Origin: QHXM01 sp032160165
Lineage (GTDB): Bacteria > Acidobacteriota > Blastocatellia > Pyrinomonadales > Pyrinomonadaceae
NCBI GenBank assembly: GCA_032160165.1
Contig: JAVHWA010000023.1
Location: 1-64,000, forward strand
Direction of reading: 5' to 3'
DNA: 64,000 bases
Below the pieces are notes generated by a model. The model had not been told where the DNA came from. It did not search any database and worked only from the letters and a program-made list of their open reading frames with translations. Shown here piece by piece: positions 1 through 10,100 of this stretch; the stretch's first letter is position 1; each line of letters starts with the position of its first letter. The position numbers and the translations under genes were made by a program.

Positions 1-581
1 GCCAGGCCACGCCAGTCGCCAGTCTCGCGATAGTGTTCGAGGGCTTTCTGCGAATGGTCGCGAGCGATGGTGAATTCGCTGATGCTGCGATAGACGCGCG
101 CCATCGCGGCATAGATCGCACCGAGATGCGCATCCGAACCGCCTTCTTCTTCACGCAAGGCGGCATTGAGAAGCGCGATCGCTTTCGGTTGATCACCGTT
201 GTAGTTGTAAGCGAGACCGACCTGTACTCGCAGGCAGGCGGTAGCCTCCGCGTCGAGCTTGTCGCGTGAGGTCCCGGTTTCATACATCTGGACGGCTTCG
301 AGCGACTCTCTATAACGGCCCTGCATTTCAAGCGCAGCGGAGAGCACACAACGGGCCTGCGCCAGCATCGAGGGATCATTGCGCGCTGCCGCGATCAGCG
401 GTGTCAGACGTGATTTGACCTCGGACGAAAGACCGTGGTCCAGAAGACCACGAATCTCTTCAAGATCTCTCGCTAACTCATCATGCGAAAGTCTTCCACG
501 CGATCGTGATCGCTGGAGGCGCACGCGTGCATCCGCGAGATCAACCACTCCGGGTTCAGGTCTCTCTTTATCTTTACTCAA
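1..581 (-). CDS. TPR-repeat protein, N-terminal part only (runs off the window)
   Basis: The minus strand is open from a TTG at 581 to the window edge, about 193 residues. An in-frame TGA lies directly upstream of the TTG and a GGAG lies ten bases before it, which fixes the start. The protein begins LSKDKERPEPGVVDLADAR. It then shows alanine- and leucine-rich helical pairs typical of tetratricopeptide repeats, for example AYNYNGDQPKAIALLNAAL and ARVYRSISEFTIARDHSQKA. TPR arrays are protein-interaction scaffolds; in related bacteria a leader like this often precedes a regulatory or GGDEF/ATPase domain, but that part lies outside the window. There is no signal peptide, so it is probably cytoplasmic. 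Plus-strand ORFs here are shadows. Confidence 0.6.
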   Translation of the reverse strand, partial: MSKDKERPEPGVVDLADARVRLQRSRSRGRLSHDELARDLEEIRGLLDHGLSSEVKSRLTPLIAAARNDPSMLAQARCVLSAALEMQGRYRESLEAVQMYETGTSRDKLDAEATACLRVQVGLAYNYNGDQPKAIALLNAALREEEGGSDAHLGAIYAAMARVYRSISEFTIARDHSQKALEHYRETGDWRGL

Positions 582-814
582 TCTTCACCGTCTCCGGCGG
601 GCGTGTTCGGCCAATGTAGAGTTAGAATAAAAGCCGAATGCGCGACCTTTTTCAATTGCGCCCGCGTAGAAAACGCTTTGGAGGGACACCCGACACGGCA
701 CATCCTCCCACGAAGCGCCGCCCATTAATCGGGTGATAACGAGGGAAATCTAACATAAGAGCGAAGGAAGCGTCTACGTTTCGGGCAAAATGGTACCGGA
801 GTCGGTTTGAAATT

Positions 815-933
815 CTCATTCTCGCCCGGCTTCAGCCGGGCGATGGCTGACTGAAGTAAGCGGGAAACCGTTTAAACGGTTTCGGATCGAATTCGCCTAC
901 TGGCTCACCCGGCTAAAGCCGTGTGAGAATGAG
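815..933. repeat. Nested palindrome element, copy A (CTCATTCTC family)
   Basis: CTCATTCTC plus a CCCGGCTTCAGCCGGG hairpin on the left is mirrored by a diverged CCGGCTAAAGCCG hairpin plus GAGAATGAG on the right. GAAACCGTTTAAACGGTTTC lies in the middle. The same outer ends and the same inner palindrome recur at 57138-57307. The rest of the 582-1058 gap shows no gene. Confidence 0.8.
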
Positions 934-1058
934 AAACGATACTGCGCTCACTCACTACTTGCCGATGCCTACTGGTTATCTTGAATTATGGTAAAGTCGA
1001 CCTACTGATCTCGTATTGGTAGGCAGTAGTTCAAACCTTCGGTTTGACAACTATAGTT

Positions 1059-2633
1059 ATGGAAAATCTCACTCCCGTCTTCATTCTATTGGCCGGCATC
1101 ATTATTGGCGCTGTGGCGATCTGGTTTGTGCGAGGCTCACAAATAAAGGACGCGTACGATAGATCGCAATCACACGCCGGGACTGAGAAGGCGACCCTTA
1201 CAGAACGCCTGAATGCGCGAGAAGCCACGGTCGCACAACTCGACGGGTCACTCAAAGAGGCTCAGTCTGCCATAGCTCAGCTGGAAGAGGACCTGCGCAC
1301 TGAGACCGCCAGATTGAGCGAGCAGTTGCGCACCGAATCCGCTGCCAGGGCCAGCGAAAGGGAAAAGGCCGCGGCAGGCGCTCAGCGTGTGATGCAGTTG
1401 GACGCCACCCTGTTAGAGCGTGAGAAGGCCTCGCAGGGGCTTCAATCTGAGATCTCAAATCTCAGGGCGCAGCTCTCTGAACTTGATACTCGCCTGGGTG
1501 AAGAACGCAAAGCGACGCAGGAAAAGCTCGCTCTATTGACGACCGCCCGCAACGAACTGACCGAGCAATTTCAGAATCTGGCGAACGTAATTCTGGAAGA
1601 GAAGTCGAAGAAATTCACGGAACAGAACGAGGTCAATGTTAAGGCGCTGCTTGCTCCTCTAGGAGACAAGATCGGCGAGTTTCAAAAGAGAATTGAAAAT
1701 ACGCATCTCGAAGATACAAAGCAACGTTCCTTTCTTTTGGCCGAGCTTGAGAGTCTCAAGAATCTGAATACTCAAATGTCCGATGACGCAAATAATCTGA
1801 CGAAGGCGCTAAAAGGAGATACAAAAAAACAGGGCGATTGGGGAGAAGTAATACTCGAACGCGTTCTTGAGGTGTCAGGTTTGGTTAAAGGCCGCGAGTA
1901 CGACCTGCAATTGAATTTGATCGCAGAAGACGGTACGCGCTCGCGCCCTGACGCGGTAATAAGGCTTCCCGAAGATCGGCACGTCGTTATAGATGCGAAA
2001 GTGAATTTGACTGCATACGAACGTTTCCATTCTCTGGCCGAAGGCGACGATCGGGAGCTGGCACTAAAACAACACATAGCCGCCTTTAGGGAGCACGTAA
2101 ATTCGCTGAGCATTAGACGATACCAGGATCATTACAAGCTTAACTCCCTGGACTTCGTGCTCATGTTCGTTCCAATCGAGCCGGCATTTAATATAGCTGT
2201 CGGCAGTGACAATTCACTCTATGATGATGCTTTCGGTCGCAAAATTATCATTGTCACGCCAACTACCCTTCACGCCACTCTCCATACGATTCGAAGCATC
2301 TGGAGGCATGAATATCAGAATCGGAATGTGCAGGAGATCGCGAAACAAGCGAGTGCGCTGTATGACAAGTTCGTTGGTTTCGTGAGTGATCTTGAAGACA
2401 TCGGAACGAAGCTCCGCGTTGCGCAAGGAAGTTATGACGATGCGCATAACAAATTGACATCGGGCAAGGGCAATCTGATAGGCAGAACTGAGAGGATTAA
2501 GAAGCTAGGTCTCAAGACCAAGAAAGATCTCGACAAGCGTCTCTTGGAGACGACCTTCGATGAAAGTTCGGAAAATGGGGACCTCGGCGAGGGAGATCCA
2601 GAAGCTGATGAGGACGTGTCGAGCCGAGATTAA
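1059..2633 (+). CDS. rmuC: DNA recombination protein RmuC
   Basis: The 524-residue protein has the RmuC layout: an N-terminal membrane helix (about residues 5-24, PVFILLAGIIIGAVAIWFV), a long Glu/Ala/Gln-rich coiled coil to about residue 180, then the RmuC domain with GDWGEVILERVLEVSGL and RPDAVIRLPEDRHVVIDAKVN. The VIDAKVN motif is the characteristic core and is related to restriction-endonuclease folds. RmuC limits inversions and rearrangements between short inverted repeats in E. coli, which is suggestive in a chromosome this full of inverted repeats, although that link is inference. ATG 1059 is chosen; an in-frame TTG at 1044 would add five residues. The C-terminus is acidic. It appears monocistronic between two repeat elements. 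Confidence 0.9.
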   Translation: MENLTPVFILLAGIIIGAVAIWFVRGSQIKDAYDRSQSHAGTEKATLTERLNAREATVAQLDGSLKEAQSAIAQLEEDLRTETARLSEQLRTESAARASEREKAAAGAQRVMQLDATLLEREKASQGLQSEISNLRAQLSELDTRLGEERKATQEKLALLTTARNELTEQFQNLANVILEEKSKKFTEQNEVNVKALLAPLGDKIGEFQKRIENTHLEDTKQRSFLLAELESLKNLNTQMSDDANNLTKALKGDTKKQGDWGEVILERVLEVSGLVKGREYDLQLNLIAEDGTRSRPDAVIRLPEDRHVVIDAKVNLTAYERFHSLAEGDDRELALKQHIAAFREHVNSLSIRRYQDHYKLNSLDFVLMFVPIEPAFNIAVGSDNSLYDDAFGRKIIIVTPTTLHATLHTIRSIWRHEYQNRNVQEIAKQASALYDKFVGFVSDLEDIGTKLRVAQGSYDDAHNKLTSGKGNLIGRTERIKKLGLKTKKDLDKRLLETTFDESSENGDLGEGDPEADEDVSSRD

Positions 2634-2769
2634 GGTCTTTTTCTCACCAGTGAAGGACACTCGACGCATCCCAGCGAATGATAGTGCAGCGATCGCGAAG
2701 AACTAAGGCTCGGTGCACCGAGGTTTTCTTCCCCCAGCTAAGGGAGTCGGTCGGAAGAGAATTGTCTCA

Positions 2770-2989
2770 TTGTCCGCGCAGCGGACAATTGAAAATAGCC
2801 CAGCGATTCAATCGCTGGGAAAGAACCATCGCTCGAAGCGTGTAGTCCGTGAAGCGGACGGCTGATGCTTTCGAGTCCACGTCCACGATGAAGATTTCAG
2901 TCGTCCGTTACACGGACTGCGCAACACTTTCCGGCCTCGCCCCCAGCACTGAAGTGCTGGGCTATTGTCACAGTGTCCGCTTCGCGGAC
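2770..2989. repeat. Nested palindrome element, copy B (GTCCGC family)
   Basis: Outer hairpin TTGTCCGCGCAGCGGACAA is followed by AGCCCAGCGATT/AATCGCTGGG. On the right these are mirrored by CCCAGCACTGAAGTGCTGGGCT and GTCCGCTTCGCGGAC, with two more GTCCG palindromes inside (near 2848 and 2902). The arrangement of about 220 bp is symmetric. It ends about 60 bp before the AddB-like start, so any longer N-terminus for that gene would be translated repeat. Confidence 0.75.
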
Positions 2990-3050
2990 GAAGCCGTGTT
3001 GCTTCACCTGTACAATCCTACTTCACTTGCTCCACAAGCTCGGTATTCAA

Positions 3051-6000
3051 GTGACGAAACAAATCTGGCTTAGTCCCGTTCTCGGAAAGCGTCGCGAGCA
3101 GCTCGTCAAACGCTGCTCCGAGATGATCACGACGGGCGCCCCGCCAAAGTTTCTCTATCTCGCCGCATCGCACCCTCTGCTCGAGCTGGTCACAAAATGG
3201 ATTCTGGACTTTGATACCATTCGCGGCGTCTGGGGCACACTTCCTGTTTACCTTTTCCGCGGCTTCGTGCGAGAGGTCCTTACTAACGCTCGAACTATCG
3301 ATACCGGAAAGCCGCTCCCCCGCCGAACTTCCATCGACGTTGAAGACTCGCAGCTAAAACACAGCCTGCTCTCGCAGATCATGCGCCGCCTGGTCGCAAG
3401 CGGCGATCTTCGCGCCCTTCGCCCACTCGCCCACAGGGACGGGACCATCAATACGATCGCGACCCTGATCGGCGAGATCCAGCGCGCGGGGACAACGCCC
3501 GAGGAATTTCAACGGATCGTCGAGACGCGCGCAATCGATTTCAATGCCGTCGCGAAACCCGGCGGCGATGGCACTGCCCCTCATGACGGCTCCGTTCCAC
3601 AACCACAGGCAACGTTCGATCGCGAGATCGGGATGATCTATGAAGCGTATGCCCGCGCTCTGGATGACTTTGATCTAACTGAAGAGGATGCCGACCAGCT
3701 CCGCGCCCTGAAGGTGTTGAAGGGCGAGATCTCAAATACAGACGTCACTGTTCCCTGGCTCGACGATCTTCAACTGCTGGTGCTCGATGGCTTCTTCGAT
3801 TTCACTCCGGTGCAGGGCGAGATGCTGCGGGCACTGATTCCGCGCGTGCCCCAGGTCATCGTGAACTTATATGGCGACCAGCAGAACCGCGAAGTCTTCA
3901 TTCCCTTTGCCGACACGATTGAGCAGCTTCGCTCTATATCAGATGCTTTCAAGGTTGTTCAGCATGAGGAGTCCCAAACCCTTGGGCCCATCACCGCGGC
4001 GCTTCGGTCCCGGTTATTTAATCCGGAAGCGGTAGCCGATGAAACTGCTCCTGCCGTTGTGAACGCAGACGCAACCGAAGCCAAGCCGGAATCGCAAGGC
4101 GCGGTCGCGCTCAGGGTGTTCAGATGCAACGATCGCGAAACCGAAGTTCGAGCGATTGCGAAAGAGATCAAGCGACTGGTGCTGGTCCAGGGCTTTTCCA
4201 TTCGTGACATCGCGCTCGTCGTTCGCCAACGCGCAGCCTATAGCGAAACCATTGCGCGCGTCTTTGTGGACGAGGCAATTCCCTGCACGGTGGAGCACGT
4301 GGTCGCGCTGGCTGAAGTCCCGGCAGTGCGCGCGATCCTCAAGCTGTTTCAGATCATCGCGTCTCATGAGGACGACACCAACCTTCGAGTAAGAGATCTG
4401 GCCGACCTTATCAAATCCGGATACTTTCAGCTTTCGGCCCGGACCATCCTTGAGTTGCGCAACGAGCTCGCTCCCTCTTCAGCAGCTTATGCTTCGGGAG
4501 CAGTGGAGGTTGAGCCGGAAGGCGTGCGACGCTCATCCCTCGACAACGTTCCTGGTCCTGGAGAGTGGGACCCGGACGCATTGGAGAACGTGCTTGCCTA
4601 TGTCGGCAGCGAGCTGAGACTCGACGCATGGCTCGAGCGGGCACGTCGACTGGCATCATATGACTCCACGGCCGACGAAGTCCGCAAACAGATATTCGGC
4701 GGCTATGCAGAAAATGTAGTCGACGAATCGGAGGGCGTCGAAGAGCGCAATGAAGAAGAACCGGCTCTCACCGAGCGAAAGAGTGCGCCGACGCGTGAGG
4801 TCCTGCCAGTCATGCTCGAGTGGAGCGCGCTGGTGCTTCGTGAGTTCGCGGCCATTATCAATCGTGCAATGCGCGAGAGTGATTTAGCGGAACTTCGAAG
4901 CGCATTCCTCACCCTGCTGGACGAATTGCAGTTCTCCAAAACAATCCGTGATCGCCTGATCGGTCCATCGCTCGAATCGGCGTTGCCCCACGCTGCGCTT
5001 GATCTGAGAGCGCTCGATAGAATTCGGCTGGCCATATCGGCGGCGCATGAGAGCTTCCGAATTGCTGCGAACGTCCCTCTTTCTCAGGAGACAGATTCGT
5101 CCTTAACACTCTCCACCTTCGTCAATGAAATTGAGAGATGTATCGGGACGCAGTCGCTGCGCATCGCCAGCGCGGATCGCGATGGAGTCCAGGTGCTGGA
5201 GGCTACCGATGTCCGCGGCTTGCGCTTTCGCGCCGTTTTCATCGCTGGTCTGATTGAAGGCGGCTTTCCACTTCGCAAGGAGCGCGATTGGATATACCCG
5301 CACGAAGAACGAGAGCGCTTGAAGCAGTACGGCTTGACGCTCGAGGACATTTCGCCGGCGACGCTTCTAAAGGAAGAGCACTACTTTTACCAGGCTGCGT
5401 GTCGCGCGACCGATGCGCTCTATCTAAGCTGGCCGCTGGTCATTGGCGGTAACGAAACTGTGGTTTCGTACTACATCGACGAGGTGAGGCACGCGCTGGC
5501 GCCGATGGAAATTGTGAACGAGGACATATCCAGTGACTTTGAAGGCGATCGCCTGGGCGACGCCTCATCTAAAACCGAGCTTGCCACGTCGCTGATTAGA
5601 TTGAGTGAGCGGCAGCGGCACCATGGGAGGAAGACTGTTCCCGTCTCGGAAGATGCCGTCGATAAGCTATTGGCATGGGCCAAAGCAGAGGACATTATCT
5701 CGGGGTCGGCTCGAGCGAGAATCTCTATTGGCAGAGAACGCATGGGTAATCGCTTCGGCAGCTATGACGGTTTGATCACTAACCAGGACCTGCGTGCACT
5801 TCTCAGCGAACGTTTCGGCGCCAGTTACGTCTGGAGCGCCAGCGCGCTCAGCCTGTATGGCAAGAGTCCCTTCAAGTTCTTTGCCGAACGCGTACTGAAG
5901 CTGGAACAGCGGATCGAGGCGGCGCTCGATCTGGCGGCGCTCGATGCCGGAGGGCTCTTGCACGAGGCCCTGAGGAGATTTTTTACCAGGCACTGTCGGC

Positions 6001-6785
6001 AACGACTTGGGCAGCGCGATCGCCAAAAGCTGCGCGATGAGATGCGCCGCGTCGCATCCGCGGTATTCGACGAGCACGAGCGGGCCGTGCCCCCGCTTAA
6101 TGTTCGCGTCTGGGAGATCGATCGCGAGATTTATCAGCTGCAGCTTGCGGAGGTGGTCGATCACGAAATCGCTTTTCAGGAAAAAGCCGACGCCGATGGT
6201 CCGCTTCCAACGTACTTCGAACTCGGATTTGGTATGGCCCGCGGCATACGCGACGAGACCTCGACCTCAGAGTTCTTAACCCTCGAGCGCGACGATTCGT
6301 CGAGGACGGGAACTGAAGCGATTCGACTTCGCGGTCAGATCGATCGCATTGACCTGGCCTCGGATGGGACGGTTATCGCGTACGACTATAAGAGCTCGCG
6401 CGGTGCGGCGCATGCCGACATGCTCGAAGGCCGCGACCTGCAGATTGCTATCTACCTGGAGGCAGTTGAAAAACTCTTCTTCGTGGGAAAGCAGATCGCC
6501 GGCGGCGGGTATTACGTGCTTCGCGGCTGTGATCGCAATCGAGGGCTCTATCGCAAGGAGCTCGACAGTTACACCGGCATCGGAACGCGAGTTTCATCAC
6601 GGGTGGACGAGTCCGAGTGGCTAGCGGATCGAGCAACCATGCGTAAGCGGATCTGGCAGTTCGTGGATGCGATTCGCGCAGGGCGATTCGTAGTGAAGCC
6701 CACTGCGCCCGAACAGACATGTGACATTTGCGACTTCGCCACGGTTTGCAGGTTCGAGAAATTCAGGATTCTGCGGAAGCAGTAG
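3051..6785 (+). CDS. AddB-like inactivated helicase / PD-(D/E)xK nuclease subunit
   Basis: The 1,244-residue protein begins with GTG at 3051 (VTKQIWLSPVLG); upstream in-frame codons lie in a repeat. It lacks a Walker A motif but keeps the AddB landmark LVLDGFFDFTPVQ (about 240-255), a UvrD-like second domain (DVRGLRFRAVFIAGLIEGGFP, about 720) and a C-terminal RecB-type nuclease. The nuclease shows RLRGQIDRIDLASDG and YDYKSS at about 1090-1113, so the acidic and lysine catalytic residues are present. The terminal CDICDFATVCRF supplies three iron-sulfur cysteines. The fourth, normally in a CPFxFF motif, is serine here (GKSPFKFF, about 936). The next gene encodes the helicase partner, so the two probably form an AddAB-type end-resection complex for double-strand-break repair. 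Confidence 0.8.
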   Translation: MTKQIWLSPVLGKRREQLVKRCSEMITTGAPPKFLYLAASHPLLELVTKWILDFDTIRGVWGTLPVYLFRGFVREVLTNARTIDTGKPLPRRTSIDVEDSQLKHSLLSQIMRRLVASGDLRALRPLAHRDGTINTIATLIGEIQRAGTTPEEFQRIVETRAIDFNAVAKPGGDGTAPHDGSVPQPQATFDREIGMIYEAYARALDDFDLTEEDADQLRALKVLKGEISNTDVTVPWLDDLQLLVLDGFFDFTPVQGEMLRALIPRVPQVIVNLYGDQQNREVFIPFADTIEQLRSISDAFKVVQHEESQTLGPITAALRSRLFNPEAVADETAPAVVNADATEAKPESQGAVALRVFRCNDRETEVRAIAKEIKRLVLVQGFSIRDIALVVRQRAAYSETIARVFVDEAIPCTVEHVVALAEVPAVRAILKLFQIIASHEDDTNLRVRDLADLIKSGYFQLSARTILELRNELAPSSAAYASGAVEVEPEGVRRSSLDNVPGPGEWDPDALENVLAYVGSELRLDAWLERARRLASYDSTADEVRKQIFGGYAENVVDESEGVEERNEEEPALTERKSAPTREVLPVMLEWSALVLREFAAIINRAMRESDLAELRSAFLTLLDELQFSKTIRDRLIGPSLESALPHAALDLRALDRIRLAISAAHESFRIAANVPLSQETDSSLTLSTFVNEIERCIGTQSLRIASADRDGVQVLEATDVRGLRFRAVFIAGLIEGGFPLRKERDWIYPHEERERLKQYGLTLEDISPATLLKEEHYFYQAACRATDALYLSWPLVIGGNETVVSYYIDEVRHALAPMEIVNEDISSDFEGDRLGDASSKTELATSLIRLSERQRHHGRKTVPVSEDAVDKLLAWAKAEDIISGSARARISIGRERMGNRFGSYDGLITNQDLRALLSERFGASYVWSASALSLYGKSPFKFFAERVLKLEQRIEAALDLAALDAGGLLHEALRRFFTRHCRQRLGQRDRQKLRDEMRRVASAVFDEHERAVPPLNVRVWEIDREIYQLQLAEVVDHEIAFQEKADADGPLPTYFELGFGMARGIRDETSTSEFLTLERDDSSRTGTEAIRLRGQIDRIDLASDGTVIAYDYKSSRGAAHADMLEGRDLQIAIYLEAVEKLFFVGKQIAGGGYYVLRGCDRNRGLYRKELDSYTGIGTRVSSRVDESEWLADRATMRKRIWQFVDAIRAGRFVVKPTAPEQTCDICDFATVCRFEKFRILRKQ

Positions 6786-6789
6786 TGAT

Positions 6790-6974
6790 AACACCGAAGG
6801 TGTTGGCGAATTTCAGCCCAGGGCACCGCCCTGGGGAGCGTCGAACTCGTGCATCCATTTCAACCCTGAAGGGGTTGAGATTTCTCGCCAACACTTTCAG
6901 CGTTGGCTCTCGTAATGCGAAACGTCTAACCCAGGGCGTTGCCCTGGGCTGGAATTTGCCAACGCCTTCGGCGT
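6790..6974. repeat. Nested palindrome element, copy C (CCCAGGGC family)
   Basis: Left arm ACACCGAAGGTGTTGGCGAA followed by a CCCAGGGC/GCCCTGGG hairpin is mirrored by a GCCCAGGGC-type hairpin and TTTGCCAACGCCTTCGGCG on the right. AACCCTGAAGGGGTT and GCCAACACTTTCAGCGTTGGC lie inside. It fills the gap between the two helicase-nuclease genes. From 6975 to 7174 nothing else is recognisable. Confidence 0.8.
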
Positions 6975-7174
6975 AACGAGGTTGGCTAACTGTCGGACTT
7001 AGACCGATCGAGGTTCAACGAACCTTCGGTAGACGCCTAAGGTGGAAACACTGCGCGAGCTTGCGGGGGCGCGCTTCCCTTCGCTCGCTTACCCCTTCCC
7101 TGACCTGAAAGATTATTGAAGTTCGGATTTCACTGGAAGCGTCGAGAGTCAACTGTTTGAACTGATTCAAAACC

Positions 7175-10100
7175 GTGGCTACTTTCACAAAACTCAATTC
7201 CGACCAGGAGACTGCCGCTACCACTCTGGACCGGCACGTCTCCGTGACGGCTGGACCAGGGTCGGGGAAAACCACCGTTCTGGTTGCGCGATACCTGCAC
7301 ATCCTCCGTCAAAAAGAGATCAGCGTCGATCAGATCGTCGCGATCACATTTACCAATCGCGCCGCAAATGAGATGCGCACGCGACTGCGCAGCCAGCTTG
7401 ACCGGCTGATGCGCGAAGGCGATAAGGACGAACGCGCCAAGTGGCTTCGCCATAAGCGCGCGCTCGACGGCGCGGTGATCACTACGTTCCATGGGTTCTG
7501 TGCGCGTCTTCTTCGAGAGTTTCCCCTGGAAGCCGAGATCGATCCGCAGTTCACGCTGCTCGACGAAATGCAGTCGAGGATGATGCTCGAGGCCGTAACG
7601 GAAGAGACGCTGACGGAATTTATCAACTCGGGCCACGATGACATTACGCGATTGGTGGTAGCTGTGGGCCGGGCCTCAGTGAGAGACGCGGCCCTCCAAA
7701 TCTATCGCACCATGCGAGGGCAGGGCCTGTCGCTCGATGAGATCGAACACGCAACCGTGGACAGTCACGCAACCATTGACGATTATGCTAATGCACTCGA
7801 ACTTGCCGACGCGCTGATGCTCGAGTTCATCGCGCTGCCAAAGCTTTCAGCCGGCGCTGAGGAAAAACGAAAGCGCGCCGCGGCAATGTGGAGAGAGGTG
7901 CGCACGTCGCTGGCAGCGATTCCGGATGCTTCGGAGCTGGCGGAGTATTGTGAAGCCATCGAAGAGTTGCGGGCAGCCGCGCGGCCCACCAAGGCAGGAA
8001 AGGTGCATGCGATCGTCTCATCTTTGGATGATGTCCTCTGGGGCGCTGACTCGAAAGAGCCCTACGGCCGTTTGCCGAAAGTCTGTTTCGACCTGCGCGC
8101 GCGCGAGTTCGCACTCGACACCATCGGCGTTGTCCGTCAGATCGAACATCGCCTCGAAGAGGAGAAGCGCCGGACAGCCTCGCTCGACTTTGACGATCTT
8201 CACGCTCGTGTCCTGAAGCTCTTCGATCAGCGACCCGATGTCCTTAATCGCATTGCCGACCGCTATCGTTACTTCCTGGTTGATGAATTTCAGGATACTA
8301 ACCGGCAGCAGCGCGAGCTGATGCGCAGGCTCGCGTTGTCTCGGTCGCAACGGGCAAACCTGTTCATCGTCGGCGATCGCAAGCAATCCATTTACGGGTT
8401 TCGCGGCGCCGATGTCGATGTCTTTCGCTCGATGACCGAGGAGATAGAGGGAAGCGGTGGACTCTCAAGCCCACTGTCGACCAACTTTCGCAGCCGGCGA
8501 CCGCTGATCGAGGGCTTCAACCACTTCTTCGCCCATGTATTCCAGCTCGACGTGGAAATGACTGAGACAGAGCTGAACGAGCTTGGCTGGGTCGAGCACG
8601 AAGCAAGTGTTGCCGGACGCGAGACAGAAGATGAAGGCCCGATCATTGAAATACTGCTCGACATTCGAAACTCGCAGCCCGCCGAAGAGGGCTCCGAAGC
8701 GAACAACGACACTTCGCGGGAACGCGACGCAAAGCAGATCGCTTCTCGAATTCTCTCGCTGGTCACTGATACATCGAAGGTTCGTTATCGTGACATCGCG
8801 CTTCTCTTCCGGGCGATGTCGGGAGTAGCTGAATACGAATCTGTCTTTCGTCGGCTGGGGATTCCCTATCACACAGTTCAAGGAAAAGGCTTTTACGCGC
8901 GAGAAGAAATCACCGACCTTTTGCAACTCCTCCGGTTTCTCGACAACACAACTGATGAGATCGCCCTCGCCTCGGCCCTGCGCTCTCCGCTGTGCGGGCT
9001 TTCGGACGATGCACTACTCGCGCTTCGCTGCGGGCCGACGGTTGAAGAACGCTACGAGAGCGGACGGTTGCGACGCGTTAATGGTGTACGCGGGTTGCTG
9101 GATGCCGTTATGCAGTTTGAACGAATCGCTTTCATAGCTGATGAGGAACTCGATGCGCTCGCGCGCAGCCGCGCGTTTCTTTCAAGACTAATCGAGAATC
9201 GAAGCAGGCTGCCGGTTGCAGACCTGCTTCGAATAAGCGTGGCGGAATCTGAATTCCGAAGTGTCATAGCGGCCAATTTTGATGGTGCGCAACGGCTCGC
9301 AAACGTCGAGAAGCTCTTCGAACTGGCAGAGCGCTTCGAGCGAAGCGGCGCCAACATGATTCGCGACTTCGTTCGCTTCGTCGAAGACTTTGAAAGATCG
9401 GGGGGACGGGAATCGGAAGGACAACTGGATGAATCCGCTGACGCCGTGAGGTTGATGACAATCCACCAGTCGAAGGGCCAGGAGTTTCCCGTAGTCGTCC
9501 TTCCAGAATTGACTCGCGAGCTCACCCGCACGCCCGGCGATTGGTTCATGTTCGACAGGCATCGTGGCTTAACCGTGAAGGTGCCCGACGGGCGCGGCGG
9601 CAAGGTTTCGGGTTTGACGCTTGAAAGACTGCGAGACCGTGCGGCGTGCCGAAACATCTTCGAGGCGATGAGACTCTATTATGTTGCGGCCACGCGCGCC
9701 CAGGATCGGCTTGTCTTCTCTGGCGCTTCGGCCAGAGAGATCAAGCTCGATGGAAAAGGGCAGACCTGCATGAAGTGGACGCTGTCCGCAATGGGACTCA
9801 GCGGCGATCCCATAAGCGGTCCGGTCGCGGTCAGTGATAGCGTGAACATCCATGTCTTTCGAAATCTAGCTGACGAGTCGATGGTCCGGCCTGCAAAGGC
9901 AACGTCGGTTTCAATCGAGAATGAGTTGAACGGTACTATCACCGGGCCGTTCGAATTTCCGCTTTTGAAGCCTCTCGCTCCCGAGCGGGCGCCGGCAGCC
10001 GGCGACAACCGCGTGCCGGTTCCACGCGACGTCGCGCTCCGCCTCGCGCTGCATCGCTTCAGCGTGACGCAGCTTGTGAATTTTCAGCGATGTCCTCGCC

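Noticed and set aside
33..630. Plus-strand ORFs at the window start
   Set aside because: They are shadows of the minus-strand TPR gene, which shows clean TPR periodicity and a TTG start with an upstream stop.
2849..3073. Short ORF and extended N-terminus for the AddB-like gene through 2973
   Set aside because: The codons lie in palindromic repeat B; conserved sequence begins at GTG 3051.
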